NCBI GenBank assembly: GCA_900768815.1
Contig: CAAGEE010000014.1
Span: forward strand, 35,020-99,019
Length of the DNA stretch: 64,000 nucleotides
Direction of reading: 5' to 3'
DNA from: Bacilli bacterium
GTDB lineage: Bacteria; Bacillota_I; Bacilli_A; RF39; UBA660
Within the stretch, counting starts at the first letter, position 1. Every line of letters begins with the position of its first letter. Position numbers and translations under genes: made by a program. The notes below the pieces were generated by a model. It ran no database searches. It was given only the letters and a program-made list of their open reading frames with translations, and was not told the origin of the DNA. Positions 42,286 through 50,264 of the stretch are shown here, in pieces.

Positions 42286-43289
42286 TAGTTTGATGAAGAT
42301 GATTTAGCATTTTTAATTAATTTGTCCATGTAATCGTTATATTGTTTTTTTAATGAATCATCTTTCCAAGTTATTTTTTTACTTTCTCTATATTTTATTA
42401 AAGTTTGATAATATAGGGATGTATCATCAGATAATTTTTGAGCTGTTAATTTTTCTTTTATGTCTGATTTAACATCTTTTAGTTTTGCTTTATCTTTTTG
42501 ATCTACTCTTAAAATTATATGATAACCAAATTTTGTTTTAACTGGTTCTTTTGTATATTCACCATTCTTTAAGTCTCTTACGGCTTTAGAAAATTCATCA
42601 ACCATATCACTTGGTTGGAAATATCCTAAGTCTCCACCTTTTTCTTTATTTGATTCATCAGTTGAGTATTTTTTTGCTAGTTTAGAAAAATCTTTTCCTT
42701 CATCCAATTGTTTAATAATGTCTTTTGCTTGTTCTAAAGCTTTCTTTTCAGCTTTTTCTTTTTCTTCAGTAGTAGCATTGTCACTAGCATCTACAGATAT
42801 TAGTATATGGCTAGCTTTAATTTCCCCATAAATGTTGTCGTTGTAGTAGTTTTTGATTTCTTTATCAGTTAAGTGTGTACTGATGTAATCTTTTACAGCT
42901 CTGTTTCTTTTATATTCTAATCTTAACATTTCTTCTAATTCTTTTTCAGAATTTACTCCAAAATATTGTCTTAAAATATTTAAATATGTTTCTTCATTGC
43001 TGCCATAATTCTTTTTCATTTGAGATATTTGATTTTTAACAGCTTTATTTTCTTCATCATCTGTTTGATAAGTCTTATCTAATAGTTTGTGATCAATCAT
43101 ATCTATTAGAGTTGCAATATTATCATTTTTTATTTCTTCATAGTATTCTGTTGCGGTTATTTTTCCACCTTTTACAGATACAGAAACTTCAGCCCCATCT
43201 TTTAAGTCAGCTTTTTTTCCACAACCAGTAAACATTAGAGTAATAGCTACTAAAAAAGATAGAGTTAATATTAATTTATTCTTTTTCAT
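42285..43289 (-). CDS. prsA: Foldase lipoprotein PrsA (parvulin-type PPIase)
   Basis: PrsA is a membrane-anchored peptidyl-prolyl isomerase that folds secreted proteins outside the cell. The 334-residue product has a signal peptide with lipobox FTGC (Cys near residue 24), an N-terminal SurA-like helical part and a central parvulin domain with KASHILIS, GGDLGYFQPSDMV and FGYHIILRV. The C-terminus ends in a Ser-rich tail. ATG 43289 follows AGGAGG; the frame extends upstream but without support. The gene diverges from the sigma-K-controlled tiny peptides. Confidence 0.93.
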   Translation of the reverse strand: MKKNKLILTLSFLVAITLMFTGCGKKADLKDGAEVSVSVKGGKITATEYYEEIKNDNIATLIDMIDHKLLDKTYQTDDEENKAVKNQISQMKKNYGSNEETYLNILRQYFGVNSEKELEEMLRLEYKRNRAVKDYISTHLTDKEIKNYYNDNIYGEIKASHILISVDASDNATTEEKEKAEKKALEQAKDIIKQLDEGKDFSKLAKKYSTDESNKEKGGDLGYFQPSDMVDEFSKAVRDLKNGEYTKEPVKTKFGYHIILRVDQKDKAKLKDVKSDIKEKLTAQKLSDDTSLYYQTLIKYRESKKITWKDDSLKKQYNDYMDKLIKNAKSSSSN

Positions 43290-43314
43290 ATATTTTCCTC
43301 CTGTACACTTATTT

Positions 43315-43343
43315 ATAATAACAAAAAAAATGATTTCATGCAA
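43315..43343 (-). promoter_or_regulatory. Sigma-A promoter for prsA
   Basis: On the minus strand TTGCAT (43343-43338), a 17-nt spacer and TATTAT (43320-43315) lie about 25 nt before the start. Confidence 0.7.
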
Positions 43344-43362
43344 TAAATATGATAGATATAAT

Positions 43363-43391
43363 CACACAAATTGATGTTTTGCCATAAAATA
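43363..43391 (+). promoter_or_regulatory. Sigma-K promoter for the tiny spore membrane peptides
   Basis: CACA (43363-43366), a 16-nt spacer and CATAAAATA (43383-43391) match the sigma-K consensus mACm-N16-CATAnnnTA completely. It lies 30 nt before the first tiny gene and faces away from prsA. It implies late expression in the mother cell. Confidence 0.8.
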
Positions 43392-43421
43392 AATTGAAAG
43401 TAAAAAAAAGGAGGAAAAAGT

Positions 43422-43502
43422 ATGAATAACTGTGTATCTTCTTCAGCTATTATTTTAGTATTATTTATTCTTTTAATTATCATTTTAGGTGCTTATATTT
43501 AA
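43422..43502 (+). CDS. 26-residue tiny membrane protein, YjcZ-like
   Basis: The product begins MNNCVSSSAIILVLFILLII and ends in LGAYI. The pattern of a short Cys/Ser head followed by one hydrophobic helix with VLFILLII matches the tiny YjcZ-type sporulation proteins of Bacilli. GGAGG lies 6 nt upstream in a strong purine tract. It is directly under a sigma-K promoter and the first of two tandem genes. Family function is unknown; localisation to a spore membrane or coat is inferred. Confidence 0.8.
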   Translation: MNNCVSSSAIILVLFILLIIILGAYI

Positions 43503-43516
43503 GGAGGTGTGTCTAA

Positions 43517-43633
43517 ATGTCTTGTCCTGAAAATAATACTGTAACTAATTGCAGAAAAGGCAATGGTTATGTAATAATAATTATACTTTATATATTACTT
43601 GCTATTATACTTGGTGGAATCATTGCTTATTAA
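43517..43633 (+). CDS. 38-residue tiny membrane protein downstream of the YjcZ-like gene
   Basis: The product starts MSCPENNTVTNCRKGNGYVI and continues as one hydrophobic helix to GGIIAY. Its head has two Cys residues, and its helix resembles the neighbour's. AAGGAGGTG precedes the ATG; the gene starts 14 nt after the first tiny gene and shares its sigma-K promoter. No named family beyond a resemblance to YjcZ-like peptides. Confidence 0.75.
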   Translation: MSCPENNTVTNCRKGNGYVIIIILYILLAIILGGIIAY

Positions 43634-43641
43634 TTTTTAGA

Positions 43642-43670
43642 GGTAAGAATTATTTATTCTTATCTTTTTT
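43642..43670 (+). terminator. Terminator after the tiny membrane protein genes
   Basis: A 9-bp stem with one G-U pair (43642-43650 with 43656-43664) is followed by TTTTTT. Confidence 0.8.
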
Positions 43671-43702
43671 ATTTATGTATTAAGACCTTTGATAAATAAG
43701 TT

Positions 43703-43741
43703 TATAAAAAAATACCAAGATTTATTGGTCACTTGGTACTT
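43703..43741 (-). terminator. Terminator for the leftward hit operon
   Basis: On the minus strand a 7-bp core stem (43738-43732 with 43719-43713) is followed by a long T-run (43712-43705). Confidence 0.7.
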
Positions 43742-43766
43742 GTTTTATTTATTGTTGATTGTAGTC

Positions 43767-44165
43767 TTACTTTCTTTCTAGTTTAGAAAATATTTCTTCT
43801 ACAGGTAGAAGTTTAGACTCATCATATGCAAAATCAGAATTATCATTAGGATATCTTGGTATTAGATGAATATGAAAATGTTTTATTTCTTGACCTAGCT
43901 CATTGTTTTCAGCAATAGTTAGCCCTTCACAGGTAAGTCTTTCTCTTAATAATGGGTATAGAGTTTCTCTAGTTACTTTTAAACTGTGTGTTACTATTTT
44001 TTCATCAATATCTAGGATGTTTGTGTAATGTTCTTTTGGGATTATAAGTAAATGACCATTAGTATTAGGATTTATATTCATTATAACTTTAATTAAATCA
44101 TCTTCATATACTGTTCTTGATGGTATTTCTCCTTTAATAATTTTACAAAATAAGCAATCTAACAT
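43767..44165 (-). CDS. hit: HIT family protein
   Basis: HIT proteins are nucleotide hydrolases or transferases of the histidine triad superfamily. The 132-residue product has CLFCKIIKGEIPS at the start (zinc-type Cys pair), NPNTNGHLLIIPKEHY and the triad HFHIHLIPRY. AAGGAGG precedes the ATG. In Bacillus hit also lies near prsA. A membrane protein gene is immediately upstream on the same strand. Confidence 0.93.
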   Translation of the reverse strand: MLDCLFCKIIKGEIPSRTVYEDDLIKVIMNINPNTNGHLLIIPKEHYTNILDIDEKIVTHSLKVTRETLYPLLRERLTCEGLTIAENNELGQEIKHFHIHLIPRYPNDNSDFAYDESKLLPVEEIFSKLERK

Positions 44166-44179
44166 ATTATTATTCCTCC

Positions 44180-44935
44180 TTAATTAAAATATTTGTATGT
44201 GATATTATTTTGTTTTAATAATTCACTGTTTTCATTCTTTATTATATCACTAATTATAGAGCTTAAAAGAGTATAATCTTCAATTGTTTCTGGTGTTAGG
44301 TTTGATATTTTTATTGATTTTATTGGATTTTTAGAATTTATTATGGTTATATTATAATTTTTTGGTGTTATGTCTTCACTTTTTAAGTTAGTGTTTAGTT
44401 TAATAATTTTAGTACCAATATCTGTTGTATTCCATTTGGAAGAAATTGTTGTTTCTAAGGTGTATATTTTTAGGGATTTTAAGTCGTTTTTTAATATTAT
44501 ATTATCTTGTATTTGTTTAGAATATTCATCTAGTGATTTAGACATTATAATGTTAAATTCTTGGTTGTACTTATTTTTTAATTGTTTTTCTATTTTTTCA
44601 GTTATAGAATTTAGGAGAGTTTTACCTTGCTTATAGTCTTCTTTATAAGTATCCGTTATCTTCCTATTGTTGTAAAAGATTTTGAAGTAGAGATTTTTAT
44701 TTTTCTTCGATGTTACTTTTAAATTGTATTTGGTTTTACTATAGATTGTTGTGCCAACGTCAAAGTCATTATATTCTTCTTTATATTCTGTTTTTAAATA
44801 CTCTAATATTTTCTTTTCTATTTTGGGAGCAAAGTAAGGGGCAGATTTTTCATTTAAAATAATTACTCCAAAAGAAACAAAAATTATAAATGTAAAGATA
44901 GCCATACCTAATGTTAATTTCTTTTGTTCTTTCAT
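44180..44935 (-). CDS. Single-pass membrane protein of unknown function
   Basis: The 251-residue product has a Lys-rich start and one transmembrane helix (about residues 10-27, MAIFTFIIFVSFGVIIL), with the remaining, Lys/Asn/Ile-rich part outside the cell. No motif is recognised. AAGGTGAT lies 2-3 nt before the ATG. It ends 14 nt before hit, so both are co-transcribed. A perfect 10-bp dyad lies upstream of it. Confidence 0.65.
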   Translation of the reverse strand: MKEQKKLTLGMAIFTFIIFVSFGVIILNEKSAPYFAPKIEKKILEYLKTEYKEEYNDFDVGTTIYSKTKYNLKVTSKKNKNLYFKIFYNNRKITDTYKEDYKQGKTLLNSITEKIEKQLKNKYNQEFNIIMSKSLDEYSKQIQDNIILKNDLKSLKIYTLETTISSKWNTTDIGTKIIKLNTNLKSEDITPKNYNITIINSKNPIKSIKISNLTPETIEDYTLLSSIISDIIKNENSELLKQNNITYKYFN

Positions 44936-44974
44936 ATTATCACCTTGTATATATTTTATATTAATATTTGAAAA

Positions 44975-45002
44975 TTAGCAAATTTATGAGGTAATTTGCT
45001 AA
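44975..45002. repeat. 10-bp inverted repeat in a divergent intergenic region
   Basis: TTAGCAAATT (44975-44984) is repeated in inverted form at 44993-45002, with an 8-nt spacer. It lies between the leftward membrane protein gene and the rightward broken small gene, and has no T-run, so an operator is more likely than a terminator. Confidence 0.55.
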
Positions 45003-45036
45003 ACATTTGTAATGTGTGATATTTTTTGGTAATATT

Positions 45037-45206
45037 ATGGAAGTTTTATATGGTAAAAAGAATGGACTTAGTTTTTTATTTTACCTGTTGTTAAATTTAG
45101 AGAAACTTATATTGATCCTTATGTTATTGAAGAAGAAATTAGTAATAACATTGATGTTTTTGATTGTTTGATTGATAATGATAATCTTAGAAAATATCTA
45201 AAATAA
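45037..45206 (+). pseudogene. Small gene with a one-base frameshift in a T6 run
   Basis: ATG 45037 opens a frame reading MEVLYGKKNGLSF; after the run of six Ts at 45072-45077 the coding-like sequence continues in another frame (LPVVKFRETYIDPYVIEEE to LRKYLK) and ends with TAA at 45204-45206. Adding one T joins both parts into a 56-residue protein. A GATATT minus-10-like box and GGTAAT precede the start. It may be a real frameshift, a homopolymer error or programmed slippage. No family is recognised. Confidence 0.5.
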
Positions 45207-45335
45207 TTTGTTAAAAAAGCTCAGTTTTAGACTTTTTATAAAGTTTTTTTGATTAAAATTTAAATTGTTTTGTATTGTTTTGTTAAGTAATTTATGCTAT
45301 CATTATAATGAGAAGAATATAGGTGGTGTTGGATT
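45207..45335. other. Intergenic sequence before the WG-repeat gene
   Basis: It holds short A- and T-rich complementary stretches near 45211-45247 that could form a weak terminator, and the promoter at 45280. No gene is visible. Confidence 0.4.
45280..45309 (+). promoter_or_regulatory. Sigma-A promoter for the WG-repeat/coiled-coil gene
   Basis: TTGTTA (45280-45285), an 18-nt spacer and TATAAT (45304-45309) precede the start by 26 nt. Confidence 0.7.
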
Positions 45336-46664
45336 ATGATGCAAGTTCAAAAAGGACAAGTAAAATATAAGGATCGTACAGATATTATTTGCACATATGG
45401 TGTTGTTGATAATGGTAAGCAATATTACTTTTTAGATGGTGAAAAACTTGGAAAAGGGCGAATTGTAGCTTCTACAGCATTAGTTGAGGCAATTGATCCA
45501 ATGGTATCTGCTTCTAATATTGGTGTTATTGATAGTGATGGAAATGTAATTATTCCATTTGAATATAAAGCTATTAAACCTGTTGCTGATAAGGCGATGA
45601 TAGTTGAAAACGTGAATCCTGTTACGCCTAGTGTAATAGAGGCTGCTGGTTTAAGAAAAGATCCATTAGCAGCTACTAGACTTGTAACTACACCAGCAAC
45701 TATAAAGGAGAAAGTTAATGCTAAGATGGGACCTGGTGGAAGATTTCTTTTTAACGATCAGTTTTCTGAGGCTAGTGTTTATGATTTAGATGGTAAAAAT
45801 TTATTAGATAATAAATTATATAGTTTTATTGGGTATAATAATGGTAATTTATATTTGGCAAATAATACTCCAAATACTGATGTTTTAACTTATTCTTTTG
45901 ATAAGAATAATGATATCGATGCAGTAGATACAGTTGAAGATACACTTGATGTTAAGGAGATGAGTGTTCCAACAGAAGTTATAGATGAGGCTTTAAGTGA
46001 TGATAGTAGCGAAGAAAAGAATCTTCATCCGGTTGAGTTTAATAATGATAAGCCTAACTTTGATAATTCTGATTTTCCTGATGTTCCTATAGAAGACGTT
46101 GATGATAAAGAAGTAGTAACTAATGATTCAGTAGGAACAAATGATTTTTCATTACCAAAAGTTGATAATGATATGGTTATTAAAACTCCGGTTTTTGAGC
46201 CTAATCCAGTTTCGTTATTTAATGGAGTAGAGCAAGAGGAAGATGATAAAGACTTTTCTATGGAAAATAAAAACGATTCGCTTTTTAGTAGTAATTTAAT
46301 TGATAGTACTTCAGCTGTTGATGATAGTATAATTGAAGATACCGCAACAGTTATGTCAGGGTTAATTGATCAAAACAAGAGACAAAAGAGAATTATTGCT
46401 GAAAGAGAAAAACAAATTGATGGTTTACTAGATTTTAAGAAAAAGGCTTTTGGGGAGAATAAAACATTAGTTGAGAATAATGAATCTTTAAAGAAAAAAG
46501 TTAGAGTACTAGAAAAAGAGTCTTTATCTAGTAATGAAAAAATAGCTGAGTTAGAAAGAGAAATTCAGAGATTGAAATCACAGGTTGCTGGTAAAGATGA
46601 CTTAGCAAAATTAATAGCGGATGCTAAGAATTTACTAGGTGATAGTTCGGATATTGAGGAGTAA
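45336..46664 (+). CDS. WG-repeat-like and coiled-coil protein of unknown function
   Basis: The 442-residue product has a beta-rich N-terminal part (about 1-190) with WG/KWG-type strands such as IGVIDSDGNVIIPFEYKAIK and FNDQFSEASVYDLDGKNL, an acidic low-complexity middle (about 200-330), and a C-terminal coiled coil (about 340-430). There is no signal peptide or membrane helix. AGGTGGTG precedes the start; ATG 45336 and 45339 are both possible. I do not recognise a named family. It stands alone with its own promoter and terminator. Confidence 0.7.
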   Translation: MMQVQKGQVKYKDRTDIICTYGVVDNGKQYYFLDGEKLGKGRIVASTALVEAIDPMVSASNIGVIDSDGNVIIPFEYKAIKPVADKAMIVENVNPVTPSVIEAAGLRKDPLAATRLVTTPATIKEKVNAKMGPGGRFLFNDQFSEASVYDLDGKNLLDNKLYSFIGYNNGNLYLANNTPNTDVLTYSFDKNNDIDAVDTVEDTLDVKEMSVPTEVIDEALSDDSSEEKNLHPVEFNNDKPNFDNSDFPDVPIEDVDDKEVVTNDSVGTNDFSLPKVDNDMVIKTPVFEPNPVSLFNGVEQEEDDKDFSMENKNDSLFSSNLIDSTSAVDDSIIEDTATVMSGLIDQNKRQKRIIAEREKQIDGLLDFKKKAFGENKTLVENNESLKKKVRVLEKESLSSNEKIAELEREIQRLKSQVAGKDDLAKLIADAKNLLGDSSDIEE

Positions 46665-46669
46665 TTATT

Positions 46670-46690
46670 AAAGAGCTTTGCTCTTTTTTT
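46670..46690 (+). terminator. Intrinsic terminator after the WG-repeat gene
   Basis: A 7-bp stem (46670-46676 with 46680-46686) with a TTT loop is followed by Ts. Confidence 0.85.
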
Positions 46691-46727
46691 CTTTTTATAA
46701 TATTTTTCAACAAAAATTTAATAATTT

Positions 46728-46736
46728 TGGTATAAT
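46728..46736 (+). promoter_or_regulatory. Extended minus-10 box of the suf operon
   Basis: TGGTATAAT lies 25 nt before the sufC start; no clear minus-35 is visible. Confidence 0.6.
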
Positions 46737-46761
46737 ATGTAGGTAGATGGAGATGAGGCAG

Positions 46762-47526
46762 ATGTTAGAAATTAAAAATTTATGTGTAAATATAAAAAAT
46801 AGTGATATTCAAATACTTAAAGGAGTATTTTTAGATATAAAACCAGGCGAGGTACATGCTATTATGGGACCTAATGGAACTGGGAAGAGTACGCTTTCTA
46901 AAGCTATTATGGGTAATTATATGTATGATGTTGTAGATGGAGAAATTAATTTTAATGGAGAAAATATTGTTAAATTACCAGTATATGATAGGGCACGTAA
47001 GGGAATATTTCTTTGTATGCAAGATCCTACAGTGATTGATGGGGTTTCTAATAGCGAGTTTTTACGTACGGCAATGGGAGAAGTGTCTGGAAAAAAAGTA
47101 AACTTATATAGTTTTATTAAAAGTATGGAAACTGCTATGAAGAATGTAGAACTGGATAGTAGTATGTTACATAGATCACTTAATAAGGGATTTTCTGGTG
47201 GAGAAAAAAAGAAAAATGAGATATTACAAATGATGATGTTGAAGCCTAAACTAATCATTTTGGATGAATTGGACTCAGGACTTGATGTTGATAGTTTAAG
47301 AATAGTTTGTGAAAATATTAATAAATATCTAGAAGAAAAACCAGAAACGTCTGTTTTAATAATTACACATTATACAAGGGTATTAAAATATATTAAACCT
47401 GATTATGTACATGTTATGAGAGATGGTAAGATTGTTAAGACTGGTACAATGGATTTGGCTTATGATATAGAAAAAAATGGATATAATGGTATTAATGTTA
47501 TGATTGGAACTGATTCAAATGAGTAA
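46762..47526 (+). CDS. sufC: Fe-S assembly ATPase SufC
   Basis: SufC is the ABC-type ATPase of the SufBC2D scaffold that builds iron-sulfur clusters. The 254-residue product has Walker A GPNGTGKST, the signature FSGGEKKKNEI, and Walker B IILDELDSGLD, the SufC-specific version. ATG 46762 (MLEIKNLCV) fits the family start; ATGs at 46747 and 46753 lie upstream in frame. It is the first gene of an operon sufC-D-S-U-orf-B and overlaps the next start by 8 nt. Confidence 0.95.
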   Translation: MLEIKNLCVNIKNSDIQILKGVFLDIKPGEVHAIMGPNGTGKSTLSKAIMGNYMYDVVDGEINFNGENIVKLPVYDRARKGIFLCMQDPTVIDGVSNSEFLRTAMGEVSGKKVNLYSFIKSMETAMKNVELDSSMLHRSLNKGFSGGEKKKNEILQMMMLKPKLIILDELDSGLDVDSLRIVCENINKYLEEKPETSVLIITHYTRVLKYIKPDYVHVMRDGKIVKTGTMDLAYDIEKNGYNGINVMIGTDSNE

Positions 47527-48097
47527 GATATTATATATTGTAGATAATGGCAAAAGTAATAGTTATAAATATAATATAAAAGAGGATACTATTATTTATC
47601 ATTTTTCTATTGATAGTAGTAGTGATGTTGAAATTGAGTTAAGCGTACCAAATGTTCAATTGTACTACTATTATAATAATATTAATTATAGTGATAATCA
47701 TTTTAATATTAAAGTTTTACATAGTGCTAGTAACACCCATAGTGAGGTGTTTAATCATGGAGTTAATATTTTAGATAATAAACTTACTTATATAGTAGAT
47801 GGTGTTGTTCCTAAAAATAGTAGTAAATGTATTTGTAATCAAGATAATCAAATTATTAATATGAAGAATGGTAAGAGTACTATTTGTCCTAATTTACTTA
47901 TTGATAATTATGATGTTATTAGTAATCATGCTGCTTATATTGGAAAGTTTAAGGATGAGTATTTATTTTATATGATGAGTAGAGGTATTTCTTTGGATGT
48001 TAGTTATAGGTTGTTATTGAATGGATTTTTAATTAATAGTGATAGTATAGATATTAGTAAAATAGATGAATTTATTAAAGAAATTGAAAAGATTTAG
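47519..48097 (+). CDS. sufD: SufD-like scaffold protein, short form
   Basis: The 192-residue product matches the C-terminal half of SufD/SufB: a beta-helix start, then LTYIVDGVVPKNSSKCICNQ, a central LLIDNYDVISNHAAYIGK and FYMMSRGISLDVSYRLLLNGFL, which ends with the SufBD interface helix. Typical SufD has about 400 residues, so the N-terminal half is missing, but the frame has a start, no defect and tight coupling to sufC. The Shine-Dalgarno is weak (TTGGAA), which suits translation by overlap with sufC. Confidence 0.75.
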   Translation: MSKILYIVDNGKSNSYKYNIKEDTIIYHFSIDSSSDVEIELSVPNVQLYYYYNNINYSDNHFNIKVLHSASNTHSEVFNHGVNILDNKLTYIVDGVVPKNSSKCICNQDNQIINMKNGKSTICPNLLIDNYDVISNHAAYIGKFKDEYLFYMMSRGISLDVSYRLLLNGFLINSDSIDISKIDEFIKEIEKI

Positions 48098-48108
48098 GAG
48101 GTGAATAT

Positions 48109-49302
48109 ATGAATAGAGAGGATTTTCCAATGTTAAAGGAAGATATTGTTTATTTTGATAATGGGGCTACTACTTTAAAACCTTATTGTGTAGTTGAAGC
48201 AATGAATAAGTATTATACTGAGCATACTTCTAATATCCATAGAGGCGATTATGATGCTGCGATGATTACTAATAAGTTATACGATGATACTCGAGATGTT
48301 GTTGCTAAATTTATTAATTCTGATTCTAGAGAAATTGTCTTTACTGCTGGTACTACAATGTCTATTAATATGGTAGTTTTTGGTTATATGCGTAAACATT
48401 TAAAGAAGGGTGATGAGATTTTACTTACAAGATCTGAACATGCTTCTAATGTGCTACCTTGGATAAAACTTAGTGAAGAAATTGGAATAGTTATTAAATA
48501 TATGGACCTAGATGATGACTATGCACTTACTGTTTCTAATGTTGAGAAGAGTATTACTGAAAGGACTAGAGTTATTTCTATTGCACATGTTACTAATGTT
48601 ATTGGTGATGTTAGAGATGTTTATGCTATTGGTCAAATTTGTAAAGATAAGGGGATTTATTTTTGTGTGGATGGAGCACAAAGTGTACCACATCTTAAAG
48701 TTGACTTTAAGAAAGCTAATATGGATTTTTTAAGTTTTTCTGGGCATAAGATGTGTGGTCCGACTGGAGTTGGAATTTTAGTTGGTAAGTATGAATTATT
48801 AGAAGAGATGGAACCATTATGTTATGGTGGAGGAATGAATGAATCATTTGAAGCTAATAATAGTTATGAATTAAAACATGCTCCTACTAAATTGGAAGCT
48901 GGTACTCCGGCTATTGCTGAAGTTATTGGTTTGAAAAGGGCAACTGAATACTTAATGGAAATTGGTATGGATAATATAGAGAAACATGAGTATGAATTAA
49001 AGAAATACTTGCTTGAAGAGATAAAAGATATTCCTAATGTAATTATTTATAATAAAAATTCTAAATCAGGAATATTTGCATTTAATATAGAAGGTGTATT
49101 TGCACAAGAAAGTTCAATATACTTAAATCATTATCATATTTATGTTAGGGCAGGTAATCATTGCTCTAAGATGTTAAAAGATGAGATTAATATTAAAAAT
49201 ACAGTTAGAGTAAGTATGTACTTTTATAATACAAAAGATGATGTTAAGAGATTAGTTGAGGCTTTAAGAGGAAGTAAAGATATATTTAAAATAGTTATTT
49301 AG
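48109..49302 (+). CDS. sufS: Cysteine desulfurase SufS
   Basis: SufS is a class V PLP aminotransferase that takes sulfur from cysteine and passes it to SufU. The 397-residue product has DNGATTLKP, the HRGDYDAA segment, VDGAQSVPH and the PLP lysine in SFSGHKMCGPTG, and the active Cys in VRAGNHCS. AGGAGGTG lies before the ATG. It is likely also the sulfur donor for ThiI, as no other desulfurase is in the window (inferred). Confidence 0.96.
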   Translation: MNREDFPMLKEDIVYFDNGATTLKPYCVVEAMNKYYTEHTSNIHRGDYDAAMITNKLYDDTRDVVAKFINSDSREIVFTAGTTMSINMVVFGYMRKHLKKGDEILLTRSEHASNVLPWIKLSEEIGIVIKYMDLDDDYALTVSNVEKSITERTRVISIAHVTNVIGDVRDVYAIGQICKDKGIYFCVDGAQSVPHLKVDFKKANMDFLSFSGHKMCGPTGVGILVGKYELLEEMEPLCYGGGMNESFEANNSYELKHAPTKLEAGTPAIAEVIGLKRATEYLMEIGMDNIEKHEYELKKYLLEEIKDIPNVIIYNKNSKSGIFAFNIEGVFAQESSIYLNHYHIYVRAGNHCSKMLKDEINIKNTVRVSMYFYNTKDDVKRLVEALRGSKDIFKIVI

Positions 49303-49310
49303 GGGGGCTT

Positions 49311-49733
49311 ATGGATAGTGAATTAAGAAGAGAAATAATATTAGATAATTATCAAGAACCGATGAATAGAGGTTTAGTAGATGATGATAGTTATATAAAA
49401 GTTAATACTAATAGTGAGAGTTGTATAGATAATTTGGATGTAATGGTTAAAGTTGTTGATGGTAAAATTGAAGATATTCGTTTTGATGGAGAGGCTTGTG
49501 CTATAAGTACTTCAGCGACTTCTATTATGATAAGGAGTTTAATTGGAAAGAATGTTAATGAGGTTAAAAAAATATTAGAGAATTACCAAAATATGATTAG
49601 TGAAAAAGAATATGATAAGGAGTTGTTAGGTGAATTAAATGTTTATGATGAAATTTGTAAACAACCTAATAGAAAGAATTGTGCTCTAATACCATATAAG
49701 GCTATGATGAGCATTTTGGAGGAATTAAAATAA
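49311..49733 (+). CDS. sufU: SufU zinc-dependent sulfurtransferase
   Basis: SufU accepts persulfide from SufS and passes it to SufB. The 140-residue product keeps the zinc ligands: Cys and Asp in ESCIDNLD (C-x-D), Cys in GEACAIST and Cys in RKNCALIPY. It starts 8 nt after sufS with GGGGGG near the start. Its stop overlaps the next ATG by one base, so the following gene is translationally coupled. Confidence 0.93.
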   Translation: MDSELRREIILDNYQEPMNRGLVDDDSYIKVNTNSESCIDNLDVMVKVVDGKIEDIRFDGEACAISTSATSIMIRSLIGKNVNEVKKILENYQNMISEKEYDKELLGELNVYDEICKQPNRKNCALIPYKAMMSILEELK

Positions 49734-50257
49734 TGAGTAAATTATATGATACTAATACAATGAGACTTGCAGAGCTAAAGTATTATTCAAAAGAGGATAA
49801 TGGGGTTGAAGTTTCTTCACCACTATCACTGGGAGTATTTATGCTTTTAGGTGGTCAATGGTTTAATGTTTTTGATGTTTCAGATGATTCAATAATTTTT
49901 GAAAGACTTAAATACTATGGTAATGTTACTAGTGATGGTCTTGAATATGGTTCAAAATTAAAAGTGGTTTCTGATGAGGAAAAAGATGTTTCTGGACCTT
50001 GTTGGGTTTTAGATGATGAGCCTTTCTCTAAAACTATTGGTAAAGATATAGTTACGGTTAAGGAAATAGAGGATTATCTTTTGGATTCTAAGGAGTATTT
50101 CAAGGATCGAAATGATATTGCTCATCAAAGATTACTTTCTTGGAGTGAACCTGCTAGAATGGTTAGTATAATAAAAAAAGATAAAAAGAGTAAGATGAAG
50201 ATGGATGAATTTTTTGCCGAAAGAGGTCATGCAATACAAAAAGTAAAAAAAGGTTGA
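49733..50257 (+). CDS. Unknown protein inside the suf operon
   Basis: The 174-residue product has no family I know. It is soluble, with no signal or membrane helix; GVFMLLGGQWFNVFDVSDD is its most hydrophobic part, and the middle and end are charged. It overlaps the sufU stop by one base and ends 7 nt before sufB, so it belongs to the operon. A single Cys is present (GPCWVLD). Its stop is TGA, followed in frame by TGA and TAA. A role in Fe-S assembly is suggested by context alone. Confidence 0.8.
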   Translation: MSKLYDTNTMRLAELKYYSKEDNGVEVSSPLSLGVFMLLGGQWFNVFDVSDDSIIFERLKYYGNVTSDGLEYGSKLKVVSDEEKDVSGPCWVLDDEPFSKTIGKDIVTVKEIEDYLLDSKEYFKDRNDIAHQRLLSWSEPARMVSIIKKDKKSKMKMDEFFAERGHAIQKVKKG

Positions 50258-50264
50258 TGATAAT

